Source: Eupeodes corollae
Lineage: Eukaryota > Arthropoda > Insecta > Diptera > Syrphidae
Assembly (NCBI RefSeq): GCF_945859685.1
Contig: NC_079147.1
Location: 51,056,946 to 51,120,945 of the forward strand
Reading direction: 5' to 3'
DNA: 64,000 nucleotides
This document shows, piece by piece, positions 55,401-64,000 of this stretch (positions are counted from its first letter, which is position 1; each line of letters begins with the position of its first letter). The notes under the pieces are model-generated. The model saw only the letters and a program-made list of their open reading frames with translations. It had not been told where the DNA came from and made no database searches. Made by a program: the position numbers and the translations under genes.

Positions 55401-58400
55401 TTACTTGGATACTACGGCACTCAAGTTTCAAAGGGGATGACTCGGCAGACAAAGCTGCTAAGAACACAGCTACAGAATAAAATGTAAGCTTTCTCCCCAC
55501 CCGTAGTACCCGTTGCGTGATGGTTAGTGCGTTGGACCACACTCTTCCATAATGCATATTATCCAGTGCATTGGAAGACCGCTGTGGTTCATCCTCTCCC
55601 GAAAAAGGGAAAGCACAACTCCAACCCGTCGAATCTTCGGTCGATAAGTCTTCTTCCGAGCATCGGCAAAGTTTTCGAAAAAATCATTAACAGGGCTCTG
55701 ACTAAGTGGGCTGCGGACAACAAAATAATTCGGGATAAACAGTTCGGGTTCAAGGCGGGTCATGACACAATTCATGCTGCGTCTAAACTCGTTTCTGATA
55801 TCCAATGGAATAAATCAAAACAACAATGCACAGGTGCTGTTCTGGTTGATTTGGAAAAGGCCTTTGACACCCTATGGTTAGAGGGTCTTTACCTAAAACT
55901 GAGCAGACTTGGCATAAGCAAGCCATTATTGCATGTACTTTATGTTATGCTTAACGGTAGAAAGTTTGTTGTCAAAAGTGGCAATGTAACTTCTACCACA
56001 ACATTCTCAATTAAAAATGGTCTTCAACAGGGAACAGGGAATTCGCCGATTCTCTTCAGCATTTACATCAGCGATCTGATAGGTAGTCTTACAAAGGCAA
56101 TTGCGTACGCTGACGATCTAATTGCGTACAGAACGGCCCGAAAGGTTGAGGTTATTAGAATTCTTTTGCAGCGTGATTTCGATAAGATTCAGCGATATTG
56201 CGAGGACTGGAAACTGAAAATAAATTTCCACAAGTCGGATACAAAATAAAATTGAATTGAAATTAAATAGATCTTAGGGCCAAAAGCATTAGAATTAAGT
56301 ATTATTGTTTAACTTAGAGTGCCGTATGGGACCAGTAAGTTAGTTGTAAGTTATGGATAATAAGGCTACTTTTATGAATTCTTGTCTAGGTTTAAGATAG
56401 TTATAAGATTGAATTAAAAAAAAAAAATTTTAAATAAAGTGCGTTGGACTGTCATGCAAGAGGTCCTGGGTTGAATCCCTGTCTGTGCCACCTATCTCTT
56501 CATGGGTTTTTTCACTTTTCAGAGTAATTCTTGTCATGAAAAGTGCTTTCTCAAAGTAGCCGTTCAGATTCGGCATATAAACAGTAGATCCCCTCCATCT
56601 CTGACAACATTACTCGCGAACTGGAATGGTTGAGAGTTCTAAGTCACTAAGCCGTTGTTCCTAACGGACTGTTGTGCCACCTAATTTATTTATTTTTTTC
56701 TCCCTACTACTAATAGTGTTTACCTTAATGTGTTAAATGGGTACAGGAATTATAAAAGGAAATAAAATCCTCTATGCACAAGCAGCCAATCAAAGAAATA
56801 AGAAATAGATATAGAAATAGAACAACGTTGCATAATAAACCGGTTTTTTTTGTATGGCTAGTTAGGTAGATTTGTTGTTGTCTTTTGCATATGGTTCGAA
56901 TTTTTTAAAGCAAGTGGGTATTTTGTTATCGAAGGAGATGTTTTTTTCTTGAATTTCTTTTTTTGGTCGACATTTTCTAACTATATAATCAAAGATTTTT
57001 AGAAAGATGTCTGTGCGTGCGTGTGTACGTACGATTGTACGCCCGTACGTCCGTAACGTTCGCGACGTTTTTTTCGTTGTCCATAGCTCAAGAACCAGAA
57101 GAGATATCGACTTCAAATAAATTTTGTTATACAGATAATAAGCCAGAAAGATGCAGAAAGGGCTCTCAAGAAAATTGCGTGGGTGGTTTTTTTACCATAG
57201 CAGTTTAAAAAAAAGGTGAACATTTTGGTTAACCCTAAATATCTTACGAACCAAAAACTCTAGAGACTTGAATTAAATTTTATATAATATATGTATTGTA
57301 ACCGTTACAATTGGTTGATAGTATTTTTTTTTGAAAAAAATCTATTTATTGGTTTTTTTATAAATCGAAAAAACTGAAAAAAAATTGTCACATCCAAAAT
57401 TGTACGACTAAAATATGATTTCATCTCCTAAACAATTTTATGCAACGGAGAATAATGTTTTTGACATCTGATAAAATTTTGAGAAAAATCGAATTGACAG
57501 TTTTTTTTATAAAAATATACAAATCTAAAAAAACATTACTCAAAGTTGGTAAAAATTGAATATCGATTCAAATATCTTTTCAAAAAGTTGAAATTTAGGC
57601 TTCAAACTTATTTTATCTCATAAGAAATATTATTTTCAACATTCAGTAAAATTTTGAAAAAAATCGAATTGGCCGTTTTTGTACAAAAAATTAAAAACCT
57701 AAAAAAAAATTAACAAAAGTTGGTAAAAATTGATTTTCAGTAATTTTTATATAAAAATCCAACAGTCCGTTTTTACATAAAAAATAAAATCTACAAAAAA
57801 TACTACGCAAATTTGGTAAAAATTGATACGAGTACATATAGACAAACTTTTAAGCAAGACAAATCGACAGACGGGATGGGACGTCATCAGTGTGAGTCGC
57901 ATTCCAGCCTCTTTTTTGAGAATTTTTTTCGTGGCAAGTGGTTATTTTAACGTACATACAGATGTATTACACAATATTCAATCAAATAACGATCAAACCA
58001 TGCAAAGTGACAGCGAAATTCCATCAAGTAGGTAGGTGTATTACATACGCGTTGAAAAAAAATAATTATTTTATTTAACTTCTCCCTTTTCCTTTGTCTA
58101 AGGAAAGCAGCTGACCATAAACAAAATCAAAAAAAATGCAATACCCAGGAGTGATAGTACGCAAAAAAAAATCAAGAAAACAAAATATATGACAGCGAAT
58201 TTACGATACCTACAATACCTCTTTACCCTTTTTTATACCTATACTACAATGTGCAACCACAAAACTTGCCGAAAGTTGAATCAAAAATCAAATTCTGCTT
58301 ATACGATTGACTACGTAACACCCAAATCACGAGTCCATGACCTTACATCATACCGAATACTAGAATATTTCTAAGAAAAGTCTTTTTTTTATATTTTCTG

Positions 58401-61400
58401 TTGTTGTATACCGCAAGCAAAACAAAGAATACAAAAACTAAATGAGCCATGAGGCCAACAACAACAAAAAAAATCTAAGAGAGGATGGGCGGGCGAAATT
58501 CTTTTGCAAAGAATTCTCTTCCTGAGCGCTGAGATGCAGTGGCATTCTTGGGAACTGGAAACTTCATTGTGTGCGTTTACAAAGAAATTTGTTGTTAAAA
58601 AATGCAAAATAGACCTCTTTTATAAAAATTAAATTAAATAAACAGTAGACGCAAGAACTTTTTACTTTTTTAAATAGAATAAACAAAATGCAAAAAAAAA
58701 AATAAAAAAAATATTTTGCAATTATATAAGCTCCCAATCCCTCACAATTGCACCACAAATGTTGTTATATTGAAATGCATTTTTAATTATGTTGCGACAA
58801 ATATTTTTTTTTTCAAAATCGATAGTATGAGTAATATATATGGTCCTTTTTAAAAAAAAAAAATTTAAAACTAAAAAAAAAAAATCAGTTTGCCCCATGA
58901 ATTCGCAAAAAATATTGGAAAAAAAAGAATGCATTTTGGATTTTTTGTCTAAAAAAGTTACTATAACTATTTAAAAAAAAATTTAAAAGCAAATATCTGA
59001 ACATATATTTAGAATTTGAAAAAAAGTTGAATTGACTTAGCTGGCTGTTATACTTTGGGAGTTTTATCGACTTTTGCACCTATGCCACAATGCAAATTTG
59101 CCCTATTTTTCATAGTTTTCTACAATTTTTCTTGGAATAAATAAAAAAATAAAAAAAAAGAAAATCGATGCTATTTATAAAAATTTATTGTTTTTTTGAA
59201 AAAAATATAAAAAAAATAAAAAATCGTATTTTACACACTGCCCCATTGATTTTGGCAAGTAACTACCTGAATTTAATGAATTTTTAGTGATTCTAGTGCT
59301 GTTAAGGAGCAAACAATTTTTTTAATTTTTTATTCCTTTATACATATTTAGCCCAATATATTTTCAATCAAAACCCGTTTATTTCGTTTAAATATTTAAA
59401 AAAATGTGAACGCTACAAAGCTAAGCGCAAAGCACCAATCAATTTTTTTGCATGCGACATGCCCAAGTGTATACAAAATTTTAAAAATGCTAACAATTTT
59501 ATGTGATATATAAAAAAATGTGTGGGCTACCCGGATGAAGGTTCATCCAAGACAAATCAACAACTTTCAGAGATGTTCTTACCCTTAGACATGCTCTAGA
59601 ATTTATTATTTTAACTTATCATCTGTTTATAGTCTTTAAGGTCGCTTACAATAGCATAGCCATAAAGATAAAAATTAAGATCGGTAGACTCCAGTGGGCT
59701 GGACACCTAGTTCATATGAGCAAAAAGGAAAAAGTTCGGAAAGTCCTTTGTAGTACATTTTATGGAAGGTGACCACGTGGCAGAACATGCTTACGTTAGA
59801 GAAATGGCGTAGACCAGGACGCCCGAAAACTTGGTGCTCGCAACTGGATGTCATCGGCTCGTGATCGGTATAGTTGGAAAAATTTGTTATATGAGACCAA
59901 GATTGGGTCCCGGTTAGCAATGATGATGATGATGTTGTTTTTATAGTTATCTCCAAGCCGTAAGCCCTGTAGGCTAGAACTTTAATTTTTTATTATAATG
60001 TACATTTATTTACGCTGTAAGAATAGATAATAATAATTTAAGGTAACAGCAGCAGCTTACAAAATTCCGTTAATTTGCTTTTCGGTTTGCTGAAAAAGCG
60101 AAAAAAGCTTAAACCATTTTTAGATATCTAAGACTATTTAGCTTAATCTATTTTTTATTTACATAAAACAAAGCTCAAGCTGGATTTGAATAGCTTTAGG
60201 TTGTAGCTTTACCTTCTTCTAAAAAAAACTTACTCTTTTTTTATTCACAAGACCCCTGGTTAACCTTTAAAAAAAATTCCACTAAATGTAAATATTAATT
60301 ATTTTTTGTTAAAAATAGGTACTATCGGAATTGGAAGCGGAATTGTTGTTTTATATTATCCTGGAATTCAATTACCAGAAACATCTGATTTCCAACTTTT
60401 TGTTAATTCACATCCGTTCGAGCTGTATGATTCAAAGTTTAAAAATGAATTTTCATTTGAGAGAATGATACCAGTAAGTGAAAGAACTTTTGTAAACACC
60501 TTAACAAATACAACATACTTCTCCTGTTCTTTTTTGTTTACAATAGTCACTCGATAAGCTTCCAATGAGATTCGTATGGGGTATTCTGCCTATAGACGAC
60601 GGTGATTATGCAAATCCAAGCTCACATGGGAATTTACACTTTGACAATAATTTTAATATATCATCGAAAGCATCGCAATTATGGCTATTTAACTTTTGTA
60701 AAAACATCAAACAACAGCCATTCTATAAGCTCACATTGGGCATGCTATTGCCAAATTGTTTTATCGAGAGTTTTATCTCATATATGAGTCGAATGTTTGT
60801 ATCAATCAAATCAATATGTTTCCAGTTTGTTATTTAATAAATTCCTTTATTTTCAGATGCATTGATAGCATAGATCTTACAGATCGAACACCTTGTTGTG
60901 ACACTTCAAAATTTCCCTATGAACCAGATGTATTTGAATACTGTCTGCCCCACATAACACATTCTCTATATTCCCGACCGAAGATTTTCATTCCTGGTGT
61001 AGCTGGACCGAAATTTATGGCGGCACCGGAAAATTACGAAGATGAAAACTCAACACAGATTCCACCAATTGTAAAAGCAATTGTCATTGAGTTCGAGAGT
61101 AATGTTTCCTACACAATGGCGTATCCGACAATTAAAGAATTTGTGCATTCAGTGGAGGCATGGTTTGAGACGGAACTAAAGACTGCACCGCCTCAAATGC
61201 AAGGCGGATGGTTTGTAAGCGAACTGAGTTTTTACGACTTGCAAGATACCCTCTCGAAAGGAACCATCAATGCAATTCTAATGTCTATGATTGCATCATT
61301 GGTGGTATTGTTGTTTGTTACGTTAAATGTGCTGATAAGTTTTTATGCGGTTATTACGGTGACTTTTACAATATTCACAACCGTTGCAATTCTTATTCTT

Positions 61401-62196
61401 CTCGGTTGGAAATTGAATATATTGGAGAGTGTTTCAGTGAGTACGGCAATTGGATTGGCTGTGGATTTTAGTATACACTATGGCATTCATTATCGCATGT
61501 CGCCAACAAATGAACGTGATGCTGCGACTCGTTACGCTTTAACACGAATTTGTGGGCCAACTGCAATGGCCGCGTTAACAACAGCTTTGGCAGGAGCATT
61601 TCTTTTGGGATCGGAATTATTGCCGTACATACAAATTGGAGTGTTTTTAGTTGTTTGTGTGACAGTGAGCTGGTTTTATGCTACGTTTTTCTTAATAAGC
61701 GTTTTAAAGCTTATCGGACCGCAGTATGGATTTATGCAGTTAAAGTTTCCTAAGTTCAAGAAAAGGCCAAAGAAAACTGGTGGCGGTTATTATGAACGGT
61801 AAGTCTTATTATGAGTGTTGTTTAATTTTAAAACAGTGAAAGTTTGCTTGCAAAGTTTATTCATTTTCACAACAACAATTATTTTGATCTCAATACTTTT
61901 TCAATTTTGTTTGTCATAGAAAACCAAGCCAAGCTATTGCCAGCGAACAACTTCTTACTCCATCAAGTTCAGCAGTTGGAGATCTACTTAATTCCGAGAC
62001 ACACGAATTAGATTCACTCACATCAAATTCACTAATAAAACCAATGTCGGAATGCTCTCGTCCCCCAATCGATTTGGATCGCGCATTTATTCGCACAGCA
62101 TCGACTGTAAGCAATAATTGCAAAGACTATCAAAGTCCGTCAACAGGAAGTGCAATAACAATGGTTTTATCCGAAGATCCCAATTATAGAGTTTAA
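40480..62196 (+). CDS. disp: Dispatched, RND-type transporter for lipid-modified Hedgehog
   Basis: Thirteen coding exons: 40480-40611, 40685-41024, 46767-46946, 47030-47262, 47325-47504, 47568-47659, 52010-52287, 52533-52785, 52877-53100, 60319-60473, 60547-60794, 60857-61798 and 61920-62196. They sum to 3534 nt (1177 aa plus stop) and the frame is kept at every junction. The first membrane helix is at residues 8-33. A basic run (KKRQRKKKKKNKKK) follows in the first extracellular loop. The sterol-sensing region spans exons 7-9 with IGADDAFIFLKLW (G-x-DD proton-relay motif). The second half has GRAV-like STAIGLAVDFSIHYGIHYR in exon 12. The C-terminal tail is Ser-rich (KPSQAIASEQLL, SETHELDSL). 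It exports cholesterol-modified Hedgehog from producing cells at the plasma membrane. The fly protein I recall is ~1218 aa. Introns 2, 6 and 9 are 5.7, 4.4 and 7.2 kb and full of transposons. Confidence 0.96.
41100..42020 (-). mobile_element. LOA/I/R1-type relic, RNase H part (dispatched intron 2)
   Basis: Minus-strand 41977-41786 reads MRFFTDNQAAIITLNS (the FTD.QAAI RNase H motif), then GADTQRYSRTLQS, the degraded equivalent of a zinc-knuckle area. The 41100-41340 flank resembles 45590-45800, so both come from the 3' region of one family. Inactive. Confidence 0.6.
42021..45240 (-). mobile_element. CR1-like non-LTR retrotransposon, nearly full order, degenerate (intron 2)
   Basis: Minus-strand pieces in the expected order. 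The endonuclease is at 44966-44655 (ENSGLDAVCVSKTWFSKDIS, YRSDRIDRGDGVAIYVKEG). The linker is at 44467-43668. The RT is at 43783-43100 (QSGFRAQHSCTSALLKV, LLDFSKAFDMVNHTAL, KGVPQGSILLPLLFSLYI). The catalytic YADD box is changed to FYAKDIQIY, which would kill the RT. The thumb region (SWNDHINSLVRKAYGTLR) is near 42785. The 3' end shows a (TTTAG)4 tail at 42026-42046. Frameshifts are present throughout. Confidence 0.8.
45241..46640 (-). mobile_element. LOA/I/R1-type relic, RNase H and zinc finger (intron 2)
   Basis: Near 45320-45270 the minus strand reads NQ.RGWWRRVYYDGLDLSL, the decayed start of RNase H. 46456-46145 carries HNLLGYHNKKIRLTTDEM, then CSDEEEQENTVHFLCHCPALGNTR, the same C-terminal knuckle as at 10791-10997 (IIYFLCKCPALANTRMKYFG). 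Frameshifted, inactive. Confidence 0.65.
47660..48149. other. Dispatched intron 6, 5' part
   Basis: AT-rich, no recognised feature before the RTE element. Confidence 0.3.
48150..50770 (-). mobile_element. RTE-clade non-LTR retrotransposon, near full length, degenerate (intron 6)
   Basis: Minus-strand ORFs in order. The endonuclease is at 50750-50057 (ICTWHVSSLN, ATQEVRWDGPGKRKL, VLGDFNAKQGKED). RT fingers and palm are at 49689-49204 (SNKAAELFKAAGDDLVG, CPIHKKGDPLNCSNYRGISF, YGVRPGKSTIGEIF). Degraded palm pieces with LLGYADDIDII lie near 48890. The C-terminal part is at 48744-48349 (DFVYLGTTFNTDNDTSAEIK, YGAKAWTLSKKDES). The 3' end near 48200 reads LGMRNWRQLARDRAGWRR. Stops and frameshifts make it inactive. 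It shares the family with 4140-5220. Confidence 0.85.
50771..51108. other. Spacer between the RTE element and the nested gene
   Basis: No gene seen. Polyadenylation signal (AATAAA, minus) for the nested gene at 51109-51114. Confidence 0.35.
51221..51889 (-). CDS. Uncharacterised 222-aa protein, nested antisense in dispatched intron 6
   Basis: Single exon, 669 nt, no stops. It starts MNTNSFRNTTYQCHFRSPTA and continues PSKAHWVLQTDPNLISGQ, KPENYEDFLKKLEQIKPDVF, HKRTTYQHFYSPNEYYPRK and TSYDAYFNNIEEFKKMFQF. It ends LSRRSLLRDGKAKESPLDRY. It is rich in Lys, Asn, Tyr and Phe, has no signal peptide or membrane helix, and is predicted soluble. The repeated TTYQ.HF pattern recalls short motifs seen in axonemal/sperm microtubule inner proteins, but I cannot name it. 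A splice-acceptor-like TTTTTTTTAG lies just upstream of the start, so a 5' UTR exon is possible. The frame is also open to an earlier ATG at 51916. An AATAAA follows the stop by about 107 nt. A host gene is much likelier than a transposon piece. Confidence 0.7.
   Translation of the reverse strand: MNTNSFRNTTYQCHFRSPTADKFPSKAHWVLQTDPNLISGQFANNIALNKESIQCKIKDDTKPENYEDFLKKLEQIKPDVFKMHFTQPNINIGLLEKVFEDHKRTTYQHFYSPNEYYPRKQKPQKEHSSLGILQNSSKKLTSYDAYFNNIEEFKKMFQFDRKSENEKQKQDALLKRRTNLAIKNMTTYYLNLCEPAILSRRSLLRDGKAKESPLDRYTDRRV
53101..53417. other. Start of dispatched intron 9
   Basis: AT-rich; a short inverted repeat 'ccagctttagct' / 'agctttagctgg' at 53254 and 53290. No gene. Confidence 0.35.
53418..55502 (+). 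mobile_element. Degenerate non-LTR debris with RNase H and RT-thumb pieces (intron 9)
   Basis: 53418-53470 reads VLFTDGSKINSDKECM, the start of an RNase H domain. At 54660-54790 is GITFDKHFRFKDHCSLLKN, an RT thumb. At 55370-55480 is ITWILRHSSFKGDDSADKAA, the end of an RNase H (WVPGHSG..GNE.AD in intact copies). The order is not colinear, so several fragments or rearrangement. All inactive. Confidence 0.55.
55503..56698 (+). repeat. tRNA-derived SINE, copy B, interrupted by a LINE
   Basis: Head 55503-55537 (GATGGTTAGTGCGTTGGAC, A-box part) is followed by a 900-bp insertion. 56438-56698 then resumes with a duplicated AGTGCGTTGGAC, the B box GGGTTGAATCCC and the unique body (GTCATGAAAAGTGCTTTCTC). 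It ends in T-rich sequence after CCACCTAATTTATTT. Orientation is opposite to copy A. Confidence 0.85.
55538..56437 (+). mobile_element. Non-LTR retrotransposon copy B, inserted in the SINE (RT present, internally deleted)
   Basis: Flanked by AGTGCGTTGGAC at 55526-55537 and 56438-56449. An ORF (55527-56249) holds the RT: VHPLPKKGKHNSNPSN, RSISLLPSIGKVFEKII, DKQFGFKAGHDTIHAA, VDLEKAFDTLWLEGL, NGLQQGTGNSP and the catalytic IAYADDLIAYR. It ends in the RT thumb (KLKINFHKSDTK) and jumps straight into the 3' UTR at a short shared 'taaaattgaattga' stretch. A deletion has therefore removed the C-terminal part that copy A retains. The 3' UTR and poly-A tail match copy A. Confidence 0.88.
56699..57329. 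other. Intron 9 spacer
   Basis: AT-rich. The 57004-57070 stretch has CpG-containing 'gtacgtacgattgtacgcccgtacgtccg'-like repeats of TACG. It resembles dispersed repeats but I cannot assign a family. Confidence 0.3.
57330..57835. repeat. Diverged tandem repeat, period ~170 bp, about three units
   Basis: Three related segments contain 'tcgaattg.c.gttttt', then 'aaaaacatta' or similar, then 'aaagttggtaaaaattga'. The last block occurs near 57543, 57717 and 57810. The 57420-57485 and 57608-57660 stretches are also alike ('ataaaattttga'). The third unit is shortened. It is not coding. Confidence 0.55.
57836..59639. other. Intron 9, low-complexity AT-rich region
   Basis: 58600-59500 is dominated by poly-A and poly-T runs. 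Several short frames exist but none has coding character. No element recognised. Confidence 0.35.
59640..59935 (+). mobile_element. RTE-clade 3' end with trinucleotide tail
   Basis: The plus strand reads RLQWAGHLVHMSK, then LGARNW, the typical C-terminus of RTE ORF2 (compare GMRNWRQLARDR at 48200). It ends in an 'atgatgatgatgatg' tail. Stops are present. Confidence 0.7.
59936..60318. other. Intron 9, 3' part
   Basis: AT-rich up to the acceptor of exon 10 at 60318. No other feature. Confidence 0.35.
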
Positions 62197-63690
62197 CGAA
62201 AACCCGATCGGGGTAAGATTTAAGCACTCAACTATTTCTTTCCTTAATTTGTTAAAAAATAAAACAAATAATATTGTTAATGACTTAATACTTAATATTA
62301 CATGGAGGGAAAAAAAACTTGTTTAAACTAATTATGTTATTATATGCAGAGAACGTCTAAGGAAAAATGGATTACTTTGCAAATTGTTACAGTAGATCTT
62401 AAGAGCTTTTACAAATAGAAAGTCCACTCAGCGAAAAAAGAAAAGAACATATATTATGCTGATTTTTGTTATGTCCAAAAGGTCTTAAGGCATTCTTTTA
62501 CTTTTAGCAAGGTTATGCATTATTTTTTTGGACTCCAAGAATGTATAAGTGATGCATAGCAAAATATAAATAAAACTTAAAATTTTATATTGAGTCGGAA
62601 ACGGAGAAATAATTATTTAAAAAAAAGAAAAAAGAAATAACTTAAAATTCAGGTCAAGCCATTTACTGAACTAGAAGGCATTTAGTACTTAAAAAAATAT
62701 ACAGAAATTGTGTTTGTGTTTACACATAATATAAATAAATTTTAAGCAAATAGTAGAAGAAAACTATAATGATATATATATATATTAAATGTTAGTGTTT
62801 GTAATGAATAGAAATGTTTTATGTACTTCAACTTTATATATTTACTGCAAAAAAAAAAAACAACAACAAAAATGTTGAAATAAGCTCAAATTAATATTAC
62901 GTTCTTGTATTTGATTAAAAACAAAAAATAGTTTATACACATTTTACTTAGGAACGCGCGTGCTGTGCTAATATTGATTTGTTAAGCGCAAATCAAATAA
63001 TAAATAAAGTAATAATTCTTTTATTCAAGAAAATGCAAAATAATAATACATTCAGTATTTTAAAATTTAAGTGTCAGTTGGTTTCCTTAAATGCAGAAAA
63101 CTTTAACACACAAAATAATAATTATGTAATAATTAAAAAAAAGTATATAATATTAAGTGTTTATTGTGGTAAAAAAATAACAAACAAACAAACAAAACAG
63201 TGAATAATTTAAACAACATAATTTGTTTTATGTAAATTTAACTGTGATAAAGAAATATGTTTCGTGCAAAATCACTTGTTTCATTTTATTTCGCTATGCA
63301 TAAGATTCATGGAAACAGATTCTTCTTTGAAAATCAACACAGATCGTACCTTAGTTATGAGTTTGGGTTGAAAATAAAATATGAAGACAGGAAATGAAAG
63401 AACTTATGAACTTCAAATATTACTACAAGACCGAAATATATTGTTGGAATTAATGTTTTATTATTATCATTTAATTTAAAAAAAAATTCAATTCGTATGG
63501 CGTCAATATTGGCTTGAATACATTGACTTCCTATGCTTAAAGAGTGGCTGCTTTTTTGTCACAAACCAATGACTTAGCCCCATAAAATGTAATCGAGAGT
63601 CAAAGTGGGGAATTTGATGATTCAAAAACCCAATGCTGTCTTGTATCGTTAAAGTGAGATAAACCCTCTCTATAAGAGGCAACTTGCATC
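62197..63690 (+). other. 3' UTR and downstream region of dispatched
   Basis: Very AT-rich with AATAAA hexamers near 62569 and 62995 that could serve as polyadenylation sites. No other gene. Confidence 0.4.
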
Positions 63691-63786
63691 AACGCCATCC
63701 TCGGAATGTGCATCAGCAACCACCTTTTGTGGAGGCAAGATGTCTAGGTTTTTTGAGACGTTGCAAGAAATTTGTCTCTTCGTCTG
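63691..63786 (+). mobile_element. Short fragment of the CR1/Jockey-like family at 30920-32990
   Basis: About 95 bp closely match 31430-31525 reversed ('cctcggaatgtgcatcagca', then 'agatgtctaggttttttga'), with a ~35-bp internal deletion relative to that copy. Confidence 0.75.
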
Positions 63787-64000
63787 TGTTGTATTAGATG
63801 TCTGTTAGTGCATTCTCTAATAGCATATATTGATATTGTACTGTACTACGCTAGATGTATATACACATAGCACACACGAGTCATGATGAGAGAACGAGGA
63901 GTCGAAGCAAGACTGTCTTAGAGGAAAGAACTGCCTGGCTGTGTGATAAAATTATAGATTAAATAAACCATACCGATATATATAAAAGTCTAAGCGTGTT
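63787..64000 (+). mobile_element. Possible start of an LTR element at the right edge
   Basis: An abrupt change of character right after the retroelement fragment: 'tgttgtattagatg' begins a stretch with a GAG-rich block and TATA-like 'tatatataaaag' at 63977-63988. An LTR starting TGTT is suggested, but the other end is outside the window. Confidence 0.3.

Noticed and set aside
56441..56490. tRNA-like segment on the plus strand
   Set aside because: Same SINE family as above; not an independent tRNA gene.
57330..57835. Repeats considered as a CRISPR-like array
   Set aside because: Eukaryotic intron, irregular spacing and diverged units.

Overview
This window is insect nuclear DNA, almost certainly from a brachyceran fly. 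Four conserved genes can be read exon by exon as close relatives of Drosophila proteins: E(z), hay, dispatched and Ctf8. A fifth is the fly C12orf4 homologue. All have GT-AG introns with consistent phases, many of them 55-70 nt long, as is usual in flies. Two genes I cannot name are also present: a spliced gene at the left edge that looks transposase-derived, and an intronless gene nested antisense inside a dispatched intron.

Layout. 1-2948 (-): 5' part of the unnamed spliced gene, running off the left edge. 4140-5220 (+): 5' part of an RTE-clade retrotransposon. 5414-15114 (-): E(z), nine coding exons, with a 7.1-kb intron (6522-13659) filled with Jockey-like and RNase-H-bearing non-LTR debris. 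15750-16990: two mariner relics. 17007-23447 (-): a complete Bel-Pao insertion with 540-bp LTRs that look identical and a 5-bp target duplication, but with a lesion in pol. 23930-26710: mariner relics around a 1.19-kb inverted-repeat element that carries a spliced Myb/SANT gene. 27185-28966 (+): C12orf4 homologue. 29190-29705 (-): Ctf8, convergent with it. 30150-32990: two non-LTR fragments. 33440-36107 (-): hay. 36740-38717: a possible orphan exon, a PIF/Harbinger relic and a SINE split by a LINE. 40480-62196 (+): dispatched, 13 coding exons over 21.7 kb, with transposon-rich introns 2, 6 and 9. 62197-64000: its 3' region, a retroelement fragment and a possible LTR at the edge.

The host genes are housekeeping or developmental: chromatin repression (E(z), PRC2), transcription and repair (hay, TFIIH), sister-chromatid cohesion (Ctf8) and release of lipid-modified Hedgehog (dispatched). 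They do not form one pathway. From memory, E(z) and hay lie close together at 67E in D. melanogaster, so part of this order may be old synteny. Every transposon insertion I found is in an intron or between genes, and no host coding exon is broken.

The most striking signal is a pair of non-LTR retrotransposon copies (38029-38683 and 55538-56437). They are truncated differently and lie in opposite orientations, but both sit at the same base inside a tRNA-derived SINE, with the same 11-12 bp target duplication between the A and B boxes. This suggests an element with target specificity for a tRNA-like sequence.
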